From Oehlia diaphana (taxonomy: Eukaryota; Glomeromycota; Glomeromycetes; Glomerales; Glomeraceae): a stretch of DNA of 64,000 bases. The notes under the pieces are model-generated. The model was not told where the DNA came from, did no database searches, and saw only the letters and a list, made by a program, of their open reading frames with translations. This document shows, piece after piece, positions 42,065 to 53,215 of this stretch; position 1 is the stretch's first letter; each line of letters begins with the position of its first letter. Made by a program: the position numbers and the translations under genes. The DNA lies in contig QZLH01000005.1 in the NCBI GenBank assembly GCA_003833135.1, positions 212,752-276,751 on the forward strand. The letters are read 5' to 3'.

Positions 42065-43175
42065 TTAAGAAAATTTACTATTGTTTGAAGTATACTATTA
42101 TTTTTTTTTTAAAGCAATTGATTAAACAATGACAAAAAAAATTTACACAAACTTTTCCTGCTATTATTCGAAGTATAGCATTATTTTTTAATCTATTAAA
42201 CAATAACAAGAAAAGTTTGCGTGAATTTTTCTTGCTATTGTTTAAAGTATAGCATTATTTTTTTAAAGCAATTGATTAAACAATGGCAAGAAAAATTTGC
42301 ACGAACTTTTCTTGCTATTGTTTGATTATACCATTGTTTTTTAAAGCAATCAATTAAACAATGGTAAAAAAAGTTCATGTGAACTTTTTTTGCTATTGTT
42401 CAAAGTATACCATTATTTTTTATTAAAATAATTGATTAAATAATAGCAAGAAAAAATCATGCAAACTTTTCTTGCGATTGTTCAAAGTATGGTATTTTTT
42501 TTAAAGCAATCAATTAAACATGACAAGAAAAGTTACATAAACTTTTCTTACCATTATTTAAAGTATAGCATTATTTTTTTTAAAGCAATTGATTAAACAA
42601 TTACAAGAAAAATTCACACGAACTTTTCTTGCTATTGTATGATTATATTATTATTTTTTAAAGCAATAAATTAGCAATAGTAAGAAAAATTCACTCAGAT
42701 TTTTCTTGCCATTGTTTAAAGTATACTATTGTTTTTTTTTAAAGCAATTAATTAAACAATGACAAAAAAAATTCACTCAAACTTTTCTTGCTATTGTTCA
42801 ATTATATCATTGTTTTTTTAAAGTAATTAATTAAACAATAGCAAGAAAAATTTGCTCAAACTTTTCTTGCTATTGTTTAAAGTATATTATTGTTTATTTA
42901 AAGTAATTGATTAAACAATGACAAGAAAAATTTGCTTGAACTTTTCTTGCTATTGTTCAAAATATATCATTGTTTTTTTTAAAGTAATCGATTAATAATG
43001 GTAAGAAAAATCCACTAAAACTTTTCTTGCTATTCAAAGTATATTATTATTTATTTAAAGTAATTGATTAAACAATAGCAAGAAAAATTTGTGCAAACTT
43101 TTCTTACCATTATTTAACTCAAGTCTACTATTGTTTTTTTAAAGCAATCAATTAAACAATAACAAAGAAATATTT
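42065..43175. repeat. Palindromic satellite: about 13 units of 75-85 bp
   Basis: Each unit contains (T)n AAAGCAATTGATTAAACAAT(G/A)GCAAGAAAA, a 10-14 bp variable spacer, then TTTTCTTGCTATTGTTTAAA and GTAT(A)NCATTATT. The arms AAACAATAGCAAGAAAA and TTTTCTTGCTATTGTTT are reverse complements, so every unit can fold into a hairpin of about 17 bp. Unit starts fall near 42118, 42200, 42268, 42350, 42430, 42508, 42587, 42665, 42745, 42824, 42904, 42985, 43061, with a partial unit near 43146. Arms have compensating-looking changes in some units. Not a CRISPR array: the spacers are short, AT-rich and related to each other. Confidence 0.85.
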
Positions 43176-43576
43176 ATTAAATAAATAAAATATAAATTTG
43201 TTAACAAGATATTCATAATTTAATAAAATTTGGCTAAAACTAAAATTTTTTACATATTTATATTTATGTACTTATAATGTTTAGACTACAAATTTATACC
43301 TATATACCAAAATACTATTACTATTTAACCATTATACCGATTACATGTATGTTTATCACAACTGGTTCATTGCAGCAGATTTGAAATTCTTATTTATTTA
43401 ATATAAAACTAATATAAAGATTTATTAAACTCAAAAATATATTAGTTATTAAAACTTAATTTTTCTTAAATTTAGGTCTTTATAAAGTTAATATTTTCTA
43501 TTATAAAAATAAAAAAATGTTATCTTATTATCAATTTGCAGTTATTACTAATTTGCATATTTGTCTAGTATTATAG

Positions 43577-44293
43577 CAAAGCACCAGCAAGATCATCCAT
43601 ATTAAAATTAGCAGAAAAAGTACCTGATGCAGAAGTATTTGTAATAGTAGAAACACAAGCTTCAAAAATGAAAATGCCAGAAGCATTAATTTTAGAAGTG
43701 TCAAAAGAATCTCAAGAACTAGCATCTACATTAACATCATTAATAAGAAAACATAAATTTAGCTGTGTTAAAATTTCTTCAAAGAAGAATATTGATAAAA
43801 GTAACCATAAAAATAAAACTATTATGAAAGAAAAGTTGAATTCTACCTAAATGCTTTTGTTTAAGAAGGAAAAGAAACTATATAATATTATATTAGCATC
43901 AAACAATGAGCAACTTATTACTTCAAAACTATTAAAAACTTCTGCAATATTTAACGTCTTAGCTGAATTGTCAATAGCTGAAAAAATTACAGTTGTTGAT
44001 GAAAAGTCTGCTATAGGCAGAATTAATCAGTGAAAAAATAGAAAAAATAGAAGTTATAAAGTGAAAACATTGTGATAGTGACAGAGTCTTCTAATTTGCT
44101 ACATTTAGCATTATTAATTCAAATTTATAATGATCTTTTAAAACTTACTGAAAAATTAGAAATTAAAAATATCAAAATTTTGGGTGATCTCTTTTATATG
44201 AAGAGAGAAATCAGTTGGGATGTGACAGATTGTACAAGTTATTTAATGATGAAATAACATTTGCGCAGCTTGTATAAACAGGTTGTCACAAGT
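43577..44293 (+). pseudogene. Decayed gene of unknown family
   Basis: Open coding-like frame after a possible splice acceptor (TATTATAG at 43576): KAPARSSILKLAEKVPDAEV, FVIVETQASKMKMPEALILE, then SKESQELASTLTSLIRKHKF..., a stop at 43848, continuing in the same frame [20 protein letters not shown] ... [19 protein letters not shown], stop, and a further frame IVTESSNLLHLALLIQIYND, GDLFYMKREISWDVTDC to about 44257. The PDAEVFVIVETQ word recalls RNase H-fold resolvases, and LLKLTEKLE...GDLFYM faintly recalls the Spo11/TopVI-A N-terminus; both are too weak to assign. Confidence 0.4.
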
Positions 44294-44828
44294 GTGATTT
44301 TTTTGTAAAGTAAAAATATTATGATATATTTTTGTTTCAAATTTTCACTTGTCAATTAATTACTTCAAACTAGCCAAATAAACATATCTTTGAAATTATG
44401 CCAAATCAAGATTTTACCACATCAGAAAAAAAAAATGATGTTGTATTTAAATTGAGTTTAAGCGAAAAATTCAGAGATTTTAGGGAGAAGTTTAAAGGAA
44501 GTGAGTATATCAAATAGTCTTAATATGACCTATTATTTTTATTAATTATAACACAGATTATTATTTTATTATTTAGATTAATAAATTGCAGAACGTAAAT
44601 TAGTTATATGCAGTTGATTATGAAATGCAAATTGCAAAATTTTTATTACAATTAAAAAGTTTTATTTTTGGGTTTATAATTCTTTTATAATATTATATAA
44701 AGTGTACAAATTGTTTATAAGATATATTACGTAAGTTGCGATAAATAATTGTACGCAGTATATAAGATATAACAAATGATTTATATACCTACATACTTAT
44801 CATTTGTTGTAACCTTAGGTTTCAAATA

Positions 44829-47800
44829 GTACTTCAAACGAGTCAAGTCAAGTCGATTATTGAACAAAATCGTACTCGACTCAGAAAAATTGAGTCAAGT
44901 CGGGTTGAGTCAAAATTATAATATTTTTAGACTTGACTTGACTTGACTCATAAAAGCATTAAATCGAATTGATTCGAATCAATTCGAGTCTAACTCCGAG
45001 TTCGAGTCGAGTTGAGTTGAGTCGAGTTTAAACTGAATCAGACTCGAATTTTTATATTTTTTCATTGTAAAGTTTATAAAGTGTAAATAATTTATATAGA
45101 CTTATTCTTTATTTAATAAAATAATGTAAATAGCAAATATTAAAAGTTAAAATATATTATAAATTTATATTGATTATATTATATAAAAGTATTTATGTAA
45201 ATAAAAAATTATTATAATTCCGCTTTTCACCAAGACTTTAGACACATATATGTCTGGATTGTTTCAGCTGAAAGACTGCATCTTTTTTGTATCACAAGAT
45301 CAGTTCTGCCAGAAAAGGCTCTTTCAACAGGAATACTAGTCACTAATGTTAAATATAAAATAAATATTAAATAAAATATTTTTAAATCCAATAACTGTAG
45401 TTTTAATGATTTATTAAAGGTATATTTACCAGGAATAATGAGGTAATCTTGAGCTATTACTGCCAAGTGAGGGTATTGAGGTTCGTTTAACTATAAAAAA
45501 TAATATATAAAAAATAAAAATTAATATAAAATTAATATAATTAATACGAAATTATTTAATTTTGATCATACTGTACCTTCCACCATTCTAGTATATTAAT
45601 TTCTGCAGACAAAATTGGATATCCAAGAAACAATTCTAGTTTTATTTTCATTTGTTGAATGTCTTTTTTTATATATATGATGGAATAGGTTATCATTAGA
45701 CTTACTATTTTGATCTGATTCAATAGTTATTGATGGTAAAGGTGCATATTGTGTGTTATATATATTAAAAATACTTGTTCGTATTTTAGTAATATATTCT
45801 TCTTCCCAATCATTATCTTTATAGTATTGAAGTTTTAATTGGGGATCAAGAACTAAAAAAAAATATTAAAAAAGTTAAAATTAGAAGAAAAAAATACAAT
45901 ATTAACATAGAAATATAAAAAATATACCTGTAGATATATTATATACTAAGGCGGATGTATAGTGGTAGTATTTTTGAATTTTTTTCATAGCATTCTTTGC
46001 CGCTATTTTTATAACTTCATTTGTATTTTTGTTGGTTTGAAGATCTTCGATCTCATCCATAAGCCAATTATAAACTGGCACAGAGTTTGAGATTATTGGA
46101 AATTGCGAATGGGAAATATGATTTGTAGTATGAGAAAATATCTAATATAATTATAAAAATTAATAATTAATAGAACAATTACATATAAATTTATAAATAA
46201 ATAAAATAATAAATCTTACATGTAATAAATTAATTTTTTCCAATAATTTCCATTCAGAATCTACTAATTCCCATTTTCTTAAATCTCTATCTGCTGTTAC
46301 AGTATTATTCAAAGCTTGTATAATTAAAATAATTAAATAGTAAATAATACAATTTATGTAAAAAAATTTTAATAATCATCATTAATAGTAAAAAATTACC
46401 TCTCGTAATTCATAACTTCGTTCTATCATTGCGTAAGTTGAATTCCACCTTGTTTTCACATTGGATATAAGTTCTTTGTTTGGGAGGTGAGCAGGTTCAC
46501 ATTGACGAACCAATTTCTCTTGTTTTTGGGAGGATGCGCAAATTTTAATAATAAGTTTGTGAAGCTATATATAGATATAAATATAAAATTATAAATATAA
46601 AATCAATTAAATCATATAATGATATAATTATATTAACAATTTAACCTAACCTTTGGAATTACTTCAGTTATTTCATCAGTATCATTTAAAAGCATGTTTT
46701 CATTTTCCACATATCCAACTTTTAAACTATAAAGAGCTGCTTGTACGGCAAGGTTAATAATATGAGCCAGACATCGAATGTGATTGTTTTTTGTGGTAAA
46801 ATCTATACTTCTCTCTTGACAAACTGATTCTAGTGACTTCATTAAAGTATCATTATTAGAAGCATTGTCCGTTGTACATGCTATAATCTATTATTTTCCA
46901 TAAAAATAAATTTGTATTAAATAAATTATAAATAAATAAAAAACAATAAAGAAATAATGATGATTATATCAATATACTTACTTTAGTAAGAATTCTCATA
47001 TCATCACAACATTGGATAAAAGTTTGAAATAGATTCTCTCCAGAATGCAGGCCAGATAATTTACAAAAATCGATCAAAATTTCTTTTAATTCCCAGTTTT
47101 GGGAAATCCAATGCATTGTAATTCTGAGAAATGGAAGAAAGTTTGAAGAAGTTCACGCATCAAGTGTAAATGCAAGATGACCCAGAGCATTCTATTAATA
47201 TTCTAATGTGTTAATATTTATGAGAATTATTAAATGAAAAATAGAGGTACCAAAAATACCTGTAAAACATTTTGAATTTTATTTCTCTCTTCTTTAAACG
47301 CATCTATAATATCATTACGGGCTGTATCTGCTGATATAGTTTTAATATTAGGGAATAATAATTGAAATATTTTTCAAAGTTGTTCATTTTCTACAACTAT
47401 AAAAGGTTGGTCGTCACAGACGATCCATTTAGTGATAAATTCACGAAATATTGTTGCAGTATAACGCTAAATTTTTATTAATATTTTTTATTTATTGTTA
47501 ATATTGTATAAATGTATAATTTAAATGACTTTAATATAAAAAGTAGAAAGGAAATAAACTTACAGGTATTTCTTTCGTGACAAACTTATCCATTTCACCA
47601 GTGCTTTCTGCTTCATGTTCAACTTTACTGGGATGTTTTTTTTGTAAGTGTTTGTGAAGATTTGTTGTGTTTCCACTAGCTCGCTTATACTTAGCGCTTA
47701 ATTATTTAAATTGACACATTTTATATATAAAATGATTAAAAATATTTTACAAACAATATACTCACTCGCAGTAATTACATTGGGCTTTTGTTGATTCCTC

Positions 47801-48193
47801 AACTAACGTAAAGTGAGACCAAACAGTACTAGTAGTTCGTGAAGAACTACCAAAACTTAAATTTTTGGTCATTTTAAACTAATTAACATATAAATTGGAA
47901 AGTTATAATACTCGAAGGAAAAAAAAATTGATTTAATCGATATAAAAAAAAGATCATTATGGATAATCTAAAAAATTTACATGTTACGTCAATTATCATA
48001 ATAGATAGTATCGATTTCAATTCAGGTCATACGAGTCAAGTCAATTTCAATTTTAAATCAAAATTGACTTGACTCGTGACTAACTCGTGACTCAACTCAT
48101 CATATCAATTTGGGAAAATTATCAAATCGAACTCGACTCAACTCAACTTAACTCGTGACTAGACCCGAATTTACTCAACTCGTTCGGAGCACT
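44829..48193 (-). mobile_element. hAT-family DNA transposon, degenerate, 3.4 kb
   Basis: Imperfect inverted termini AGTACTTCAAACGAGT (left) and AGTGCTCCGAACGAGT (right, reverse complement) enclose a minus-strand hAT transposase pseudogene. Subterminal regions of about 230 bp (44838-45060 and 48020-48185) are packed with short GAGTC/GACTC and TTGAGT motifs in varied orientation, as is typical of transposase-binding subterminal repeats. Flanks TTTTCAAA and GTATCAAG match at 5 of 8 positions if the element is bounded as TAGT...ACTA; this is only a possible decayed 8-bp target duplication. Confidence 0.7.
45227..47872 (-). pseudogene. hAT transposase (BED-type), broken
   Basis: Exons read on the minus strand. 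A BED zinc finger begins at the ATG at 47872 (MTKNLSFGSSSRTT, VWSHFTLVEE, AQCNYC, then an intron, NTTNLHKHLQKKHPSK). Catalytic-domain parts follow: NALGHLAFTLDA with a stop where Trp is expected (about 47165), TARNDIIDAFKEE preceded by a second stop (about 47378), TDNASNNDTLMKSLES, HIRCLAHIINLAVQ, VKTRWNSTYAMIERSYELRE, PVYNWLMDEIEDLQTN, KKIQKYYHYTSALVYNIST, LDPQLKLQYYKDNDWEEEY. The C-terminal hAT dimerisation domain follows (LGYPILSAEINILEWWK, PHLAVIAQDYLIIPG, intron, SIPVERAFSGRTDLV, RCSLSAETIQTYMCLKSW, stop at 45227). The two in-frame stops are the only clear lesions, so decay is fairly recent. Confidence 0.75.
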
Positions 48194-48420
48194 AGTATCA
48201 AGTTTAATCATATAGTATAGATATTTGCAGCATATATATCAGTATATTAATAAGATGAAAAATTTTTTTTTAAAAAAAAAAACAATTTTTTTTTAAATCA
48301 GATTCTAAAAAATCACAAACACAAAATTTCAAATCAAGTTATTAAAATTATTTTAAAAAAATGAGAGTTTTTCCATGATATTTGCATAATATCAAATATT
48401 TTTAAACTAATAAAAGAGGT

Positions 48421-49365
48421 AATTTTTATGCTTAGAAGAACATATACTTTATTGGCAGATTGTTACTTTTATCTTCTTAGAATTGTAACCTTTTTTAAAC
48501 AAATATCAATGAATGATTACTGCTCATTAAAGAATTCTTGTATTAAAGCCTTTAATAAGAGGTAATATTAAAATAATTTTGGTTTAATAAAAAATTAAAT
48601 AACTAAAGTAAATAATCAAATTTCTTTAATAGATATTTACTTATTGGCTTTTTTTCTTCACTCGCAATATAAAGGTATTACTAATATAAGAAAAAATAAT
48701 TAAATAAGATAAATAATTTAATATTTATAAATATTGTAAAAGCAGGTATTCACAATACACAATTTGAGCAAATACAAAAAATTGCACTTAATATTTGAAA
48801 GAATTTGGATCATAAGAAAACTTTTATTTGGAACTTAAAGCACAGCTTTACAAATATTTAAACTAAGATAATCCTTATAGCAAATTATATTCAAATCATG
48901 ATGGCCTTTTCAGTGATAGAACTTAATAATTGATGGGTGCAGTTCATTATCTTATTTTGCAAAAATTGTTTTTTTAATAACACCACATTCAGCCAGCTGC
49001 AAATGCTTTTTTTCAGCCCTTAGATGGATGTTTGATAAAAGAAGAATGAATTTGAATGTGCAAATTATTGAATATATATCCAAAATTTATACTCATAATA
49101 TCCATTTACTTTCAAATAATAAAAGATCCTACAATGTGTAAAAAATGATTAATACTTTATTTGAAAAGGGTAAATACTGTATATAATGAAGATAAAGATG
49201 AAGAGGAATATGAAGAGCTCAATATAGAAAAAAAAAATATTGATAAGGTGTTAAATATCAAACAAGTGATAGATTTGAAATCGTGAGTGTATATTGAATC
49301 TTCTGAGATTTTATTCATGTTTAATAATAAATATAATAGTAAAAATGATAACAACTAGAATCCAG
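48421..49365 (+). pseudogene. Relic of a second hAT transposase, C-terminal half
   Basis: Plus-strand pieces in transposase order: TYTLLADCYFYLLRIVTFFK, QISMNDYCSLKNSCIKAFNK, YLLAFFLHSQYKG-like text in two frames near 48645, then KNLDHKKTFYLELKAQLYKY, DNPYSKLYSNHDGLFS, and the dimerisation domain ITPHSASCKCFFSALRWMFD, KRRMNLNVQIIEYISKIY, with an acidic tail. It differs from the BED-type element at its left and from the relic at 61228, so it is a separate lineage. Several stops and frameshifts; the N-terminal half is missing. Confidence 0.65.
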
Positions 49366-49476
49366 AAGAGATTGTTTAGTAATACTAAATTGTAATAAAA
49401 ATAATTTTATTTTATAATTACTAATAAAATATAAATAATAAAAATAATGATGATTCTCTACTTGATAAATAATAAA

Positions 49477-49671
49477 AGTGGACAATTTTGTTCATTTTGT
49501 AAACTCATGAATCATGTTACATTTAAATATAACCAAATTTATTTAAAATAAATAATTTTATTTATTTTGCACTTAAATATAATCAAATTTATTTATATAC
49601 TAAAAAGTGAACAATTTTGTCTATTTTGTAAACTTATGAATCATGTTAAAAAGTAAACAATTTTGTCCACT
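49477..49671. mobile_element. Short inverted-repeat element, 195 bp
   Basis: Ends AGTGGACAATTTTGTTCA (left) and AGTGGACAAAATTGTTTAC (right, reverse complement). Inside are two direct copies of ATTTTGTAAAC(T)TATGAATCATG. The termini resemble those of Tc1/mariner-type elements. It may be a MITE or the end of the DDE element that follows. Low certainty on class. Confidence 0.4.
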
Positions 49672-49908
49672 CATTTGCAAATTTGCGATACTGTAAATTA
49701 TTGTGGATTTGTGAATTGTTTGTGATATTATAAATTATTTGCAGATTTGCAGATTATTTATAGATTTATGAATTACTTGGCATAATTAATTTTCAAAATT
49801 CGCATATTGCAGATTTTAAAAATCAATTGAAGACTCATTTTTACCTATAAACTACAAAGTCCAAAAAATGTCTAAAATTTTAAATGTAGATTTTTACGTA
49901 ACTTAATA
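49672..49908. other. AT-rich spacer
   Basis: Repeated words of the type GATTTGCAGATTATTT. No coding potential; probably the 3' flank of the transposase pseudogene on the minus strand. Confidence 0.4.
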
Positions 49909-50375
49909 CTATTTGCACGTGACTTTAGTGATAAACAAATTACGTGTATATTTTTTAATTTTATTCAAATAATGGTAGGATTTATATTTTTTGGCTGCAT
50001 ATTCTGCCAACTTATCTGTAATTTCATTTCTATATAAATCCATATAACGCCATGTTTTTCTTGTAAATTTTCTTATCATTTTTGTATCAATAGATTTTAA
50101 AGCTGCAGGAATAACATGTTGCAAGCTTGATCATGAATAATCACAATTCTTATGAGCATATTTTTTTTGCTGCTCTCCAATATCTTTCAATAAAGTTAAG
50201 TTTACAATGGAATTTTGGAAAAAAATGCATTTATGCCTAACTTCTAATATTGCTTCTTCTAATGCATTTTTTATTCCATAAAATCAAGTTGTAATAAAAT
50301 AATTCAACATGCACAATAATCAATTCAGGTTACATCATCCACTTGATCTTTACATAACTAATATTCAGCATTTAG

Positions 50376-50805
50376 CACAGGTTGAAAAGTAAAAAATCAG
50401 GTATCAATCAGTCACCAATCGGGCACCAATCAGGCAGTTTGATCTAATGATCAGAAAAAGGTGAAATATAATTCATTGGAATTTTTTTAACAAGACGAAT
50501 CTAATAATAGTAAAATTGTATTTCTAGGATTAATAATTGATAAGATATTAAGTAAAATATAAAAATAAAAATATATAATTTATATTTTATTTAATTTCTT
50601 ATTAATTATTGATTCTAGAAATACAATTTTACTACCATTAGATTCGTCTTATTGAGGTGATTCTAATGAATAATATTTTATTTTTTTCTGATCACTAGAT
50701 CAAAAGTTAGCAAACTGCCTGATTGATAACAGTATTTAGCGAAAATGACAATCAGTCACCAATTGGTGACTGATTGATGTCTAATTTTTCACATTTTGAC
50801 CTGTG
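50376..50805. mobile_element. Fold-back MITE inserted in the DDE transposase (430 bp)
   Basis: Termini CACAGGT...ACCTGTG. The two arms align over almost the full length (ATCAATCAGTCACCAAT, CAATCAGGCAGTTTG, GATCAGAAAAA, AAGACGAATCTAAT, AGTAAAATTGTATTTCTAG), with an extra about 50-base segment in the right arm. Flanked by TAG on both sides (50373-50375 and 50806-50808), a 3-bp target duplication. Removing it rejoins the transposase reading. CAC termini with a 3-bp duplication fit CACTA-like or PIF/Harbinger-like mobilisation. Confidence 0.85.
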
Positions 50806-51499
50806 TAGACCATTTCACCATAAGTCATATTCAATTAAAACTTGTTTTATTCCCTTAGATTCTCCATTTTCATTTATCATTAATTGGTGCTGATTGTTTA
50901 ATTTAAAAATTGTATTCCTCATTTTTAGTTGCTTACTGTCAGATTTTAAGTTTATTTTATTTGCTACAAGAGCATCAAGTTTAAATACTACATAGTTTGA
51001 ACTATAATCAAATGCAAATAATGCAATACAATTGAAAAAAAAAGGTTTTGAAAATAGGAATTGCTTTTGTTTTTATTTGATTAATTAAGTATTCATTTGT
51101 TCAATATTCTTCATGATTTTTGCCTAGTTGGAGATATATGTGTGCTTCTTCAAATATAAAGGATTTTTTGATACTGTTGTATATTTAAATTAAGTCATCC
51201 GCATTCCTCTAATAAAAATTCACTAACCATTATTGAATGTCCATTTCCTTTTTTGCATAATGGCAATTCTTCTAATTTTGCTCATACACCTCTTTTTTCA
51301 TCATTAGAGTAAAAGATACATTCATCATGCATTACAAGGATTATTTTTTTATCATCAGATTCAAGTATTAATGATATTTATTTCATAGTTTTACCTTTAT
51401 ATTTTGCCATATACTTCTTATAATTATAGATTTCATTTATAAAGGATTTTAAATATTCAACAACTTTTGTAATTGAAAAGTATAATTAAGAATATTTAA

Positions 51500-52681
51500 A
51501 GTAAGGTCTTTTGATCGTATAGTTACACATATGTAACATAATATCAATTTTAACCTAAGTCAATTTTATTGATTAAAAAAAAGTGTGACAAAGCTAAACC
51601 ACTAAAGAAACATATTATTATTGTTTAAATTTTTATTTCCATATTTTTAAAAAGTTGTTATACCTGGTTTAATTAGTTTTTTTAGTATATACTTTATTTT
51701 CATCAAAAAGTTTTACTAGTCAAGAGTTCAGTTGCAAATTGCTCATTATACCTTAGAGTTGCTCATTACTTGCACTAACTCAGTCAGTTTACGCTATTCT
51801 CTTACTAAACTTAAAACTAAACCGTCTAGATTCTTTATTTACAAATTCACTTATACAATAATATAATAGTAAGACAGATTTTTTGAAGATTTACTATAAG
51901 CTATTCCTTAAATTTATAATTTTATATTATTCTATTTTTAGATTTCTAGTAGTTTTCTAATTATTACTTTTTTTCATTATTGATAGATTATACATATTTA
52001 AATGATAGTAATTATGAATAAGCATATTGCACTAGAGTTACTAAGGAGTAGGTAAGGTTATTTATCTAAACCTCTTCAAAATCCTACAATTAGTTTTGTC
52101 AAAATTTTACTATAAATTTATTATAGTTTTAGCAGAGTTTCGGCAGTTTCAGCATTTTAATAAGTTTCGGCAGTTTCACCTTTCTCTAGAGTTTTGCCAG
52201 TTTTTTAATATAACTTTAATATAGTTTTGGCAGAATTTTACTTTTCGGCAAAACGCCATCTTGCCTAAACTCTTAATTTTCGGCAAGCAACCTTAGGAGT
52301 AGGTTATTGTTATTAAAAAGTGGTCTATTTATTTTTTGGATAATCAAAAATCATTTACTGAGAGTGCTTAAATCTTAATTTTTATAATAATATTTTATTT
52401 TTGTAATCTTACAATAAAAATAATTATAATCATTATAGACAACAAGTTAATAAAACTGTGAAATTTCTGTTAATTGTAAAATAAAATAATAAAGGTTTTT
52501 TAATTTTTTCTTTAATTTTTCTTTCATGCGAAGTATTTCTTAAAAAATTGTCATATGAAATTAGTTGATTTTATTGGCTATTAGTGTTGTCTGTGTTGAT
52601 CATTACATGAAATACTATTTTTAAAATATTACATAAGTTGATTACTGAGTTAACTATAAAGTTAACAAAAAGACCCTACTC
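51500..52681. mobile_element. TTAA-flanked insertion in the DDE transposase (1.18 kb)
   Basis: Left end AGTAAGGTCTTTTGATCG, right end (reverse complement) GAGTAGGGTCTTTTTG; both continue with TAGTTA and TTATGTAATAT-like words. TTAA lies directly outside at 51496-51499 and 52682-52685. A TTAA target duplication is the hallmark of piggyBac-type transposition. It separates the YSMKTAVRWLR and VVEYLKSF parts of the transposase. No transposase of its own is visible, so it would be non-autonomous. Confidence 0.6.
52053..52294. mobile_element. Small insertion inside the TTAA element (242 bp)
   Basis: Flanked by AGGAGTAGG direct repeats at 52044-52052 and 52295-52303, a 9-bp target duplication. Ends are TAAGGTT and AACCTT, with GGTT-type short inverted termini. 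Inside are repeated TTTCGGCAGTTTCA words. A 9-bp duplication suggests a Mutator-like mobilisation; class uncertain. Confidence 0.55.
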
Positions 52682-52815
52682 TTAACCATCGTACTGCAGT
52701 TTTCATGCTGTAGTTTTTTTTTGTTATTTCAGAATTTTCAAGAAATTTTTGTTTAATAAATTCCTTAAACTTCAATAGAGTGGTTATTCCATCTTGAGAT
52801 CAAATCCATATATGG

Positions 52816-53215
52816 GGAAAGCAGGATAGAATCACGTGATTTAAAATTATTATAATTTGATAAATTTTTTATAAACTAAAATTAAAGTGAACTTGAAAAT
52901 CATTAAATAAGTGTATTTTGGCTTGCTCTACAAGTTTACTTAGGGAGAAAAAGTGAATTTTGAACAACGTTTTTGATTTTACATATAAGCAAACAAATTT
53001 TGCTAATCATATCCAAAAAAGGGTAGATCAATTTTAACGAAATTGAAAAAACGGTGTTCTAAACCTCATTGTGTGCTCTAGTAAACTTGCAGAACAGGTC
53101 AAAATGCATTTAATATATATTTATTTGGAAGGTTTTATATGTAATAAAGAGTTTTATTTAAAAAAAAGAAAAACTTTGAAAGTTATATGATTCTACCTTG
53201 CTTTAACAGTCCCCT
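52816..53215. mobile_element. hAT-type MITE inserted in the DDE transposase (400 bp)
   Basis: Perfect 8-bp target duplication ATATATGG at 52808-52815 and 53216-53223, which restores EECHIW in the interrupted transposase. Ends are GGAAAGCAGGATAGAATCA (left) and AGGGGACTGTTAAAGCAAGG, then TAGAATCA (right, reverse complement). Inner arms also pair (TGTATTTTGGCTTGCTCTAC against TGCATTTTGACCTGTTCTGC). No coding. An 8-bp duplication and AGGG end fit hAT. Confidence 0.8.

Noticed and set aside
42065..43175. CRISPR-like periodic array
   Set aside because: Units are 75-85 bp with related AT-rich spacers and internal hairpins, in a eukaryotic context; no unique spacers and no cas genes.
43531..43725. 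Leu-rich minus-strand frame
   Set aside because: Antisense shadow of the better coding-like plus-strand frame at 43577.
44829..48193. Intact autonomous hAT transposon
   Set aside because: Two in-frame stops (near 47165 and 47378, where Trp and Arg codons are expected) break the transposase.
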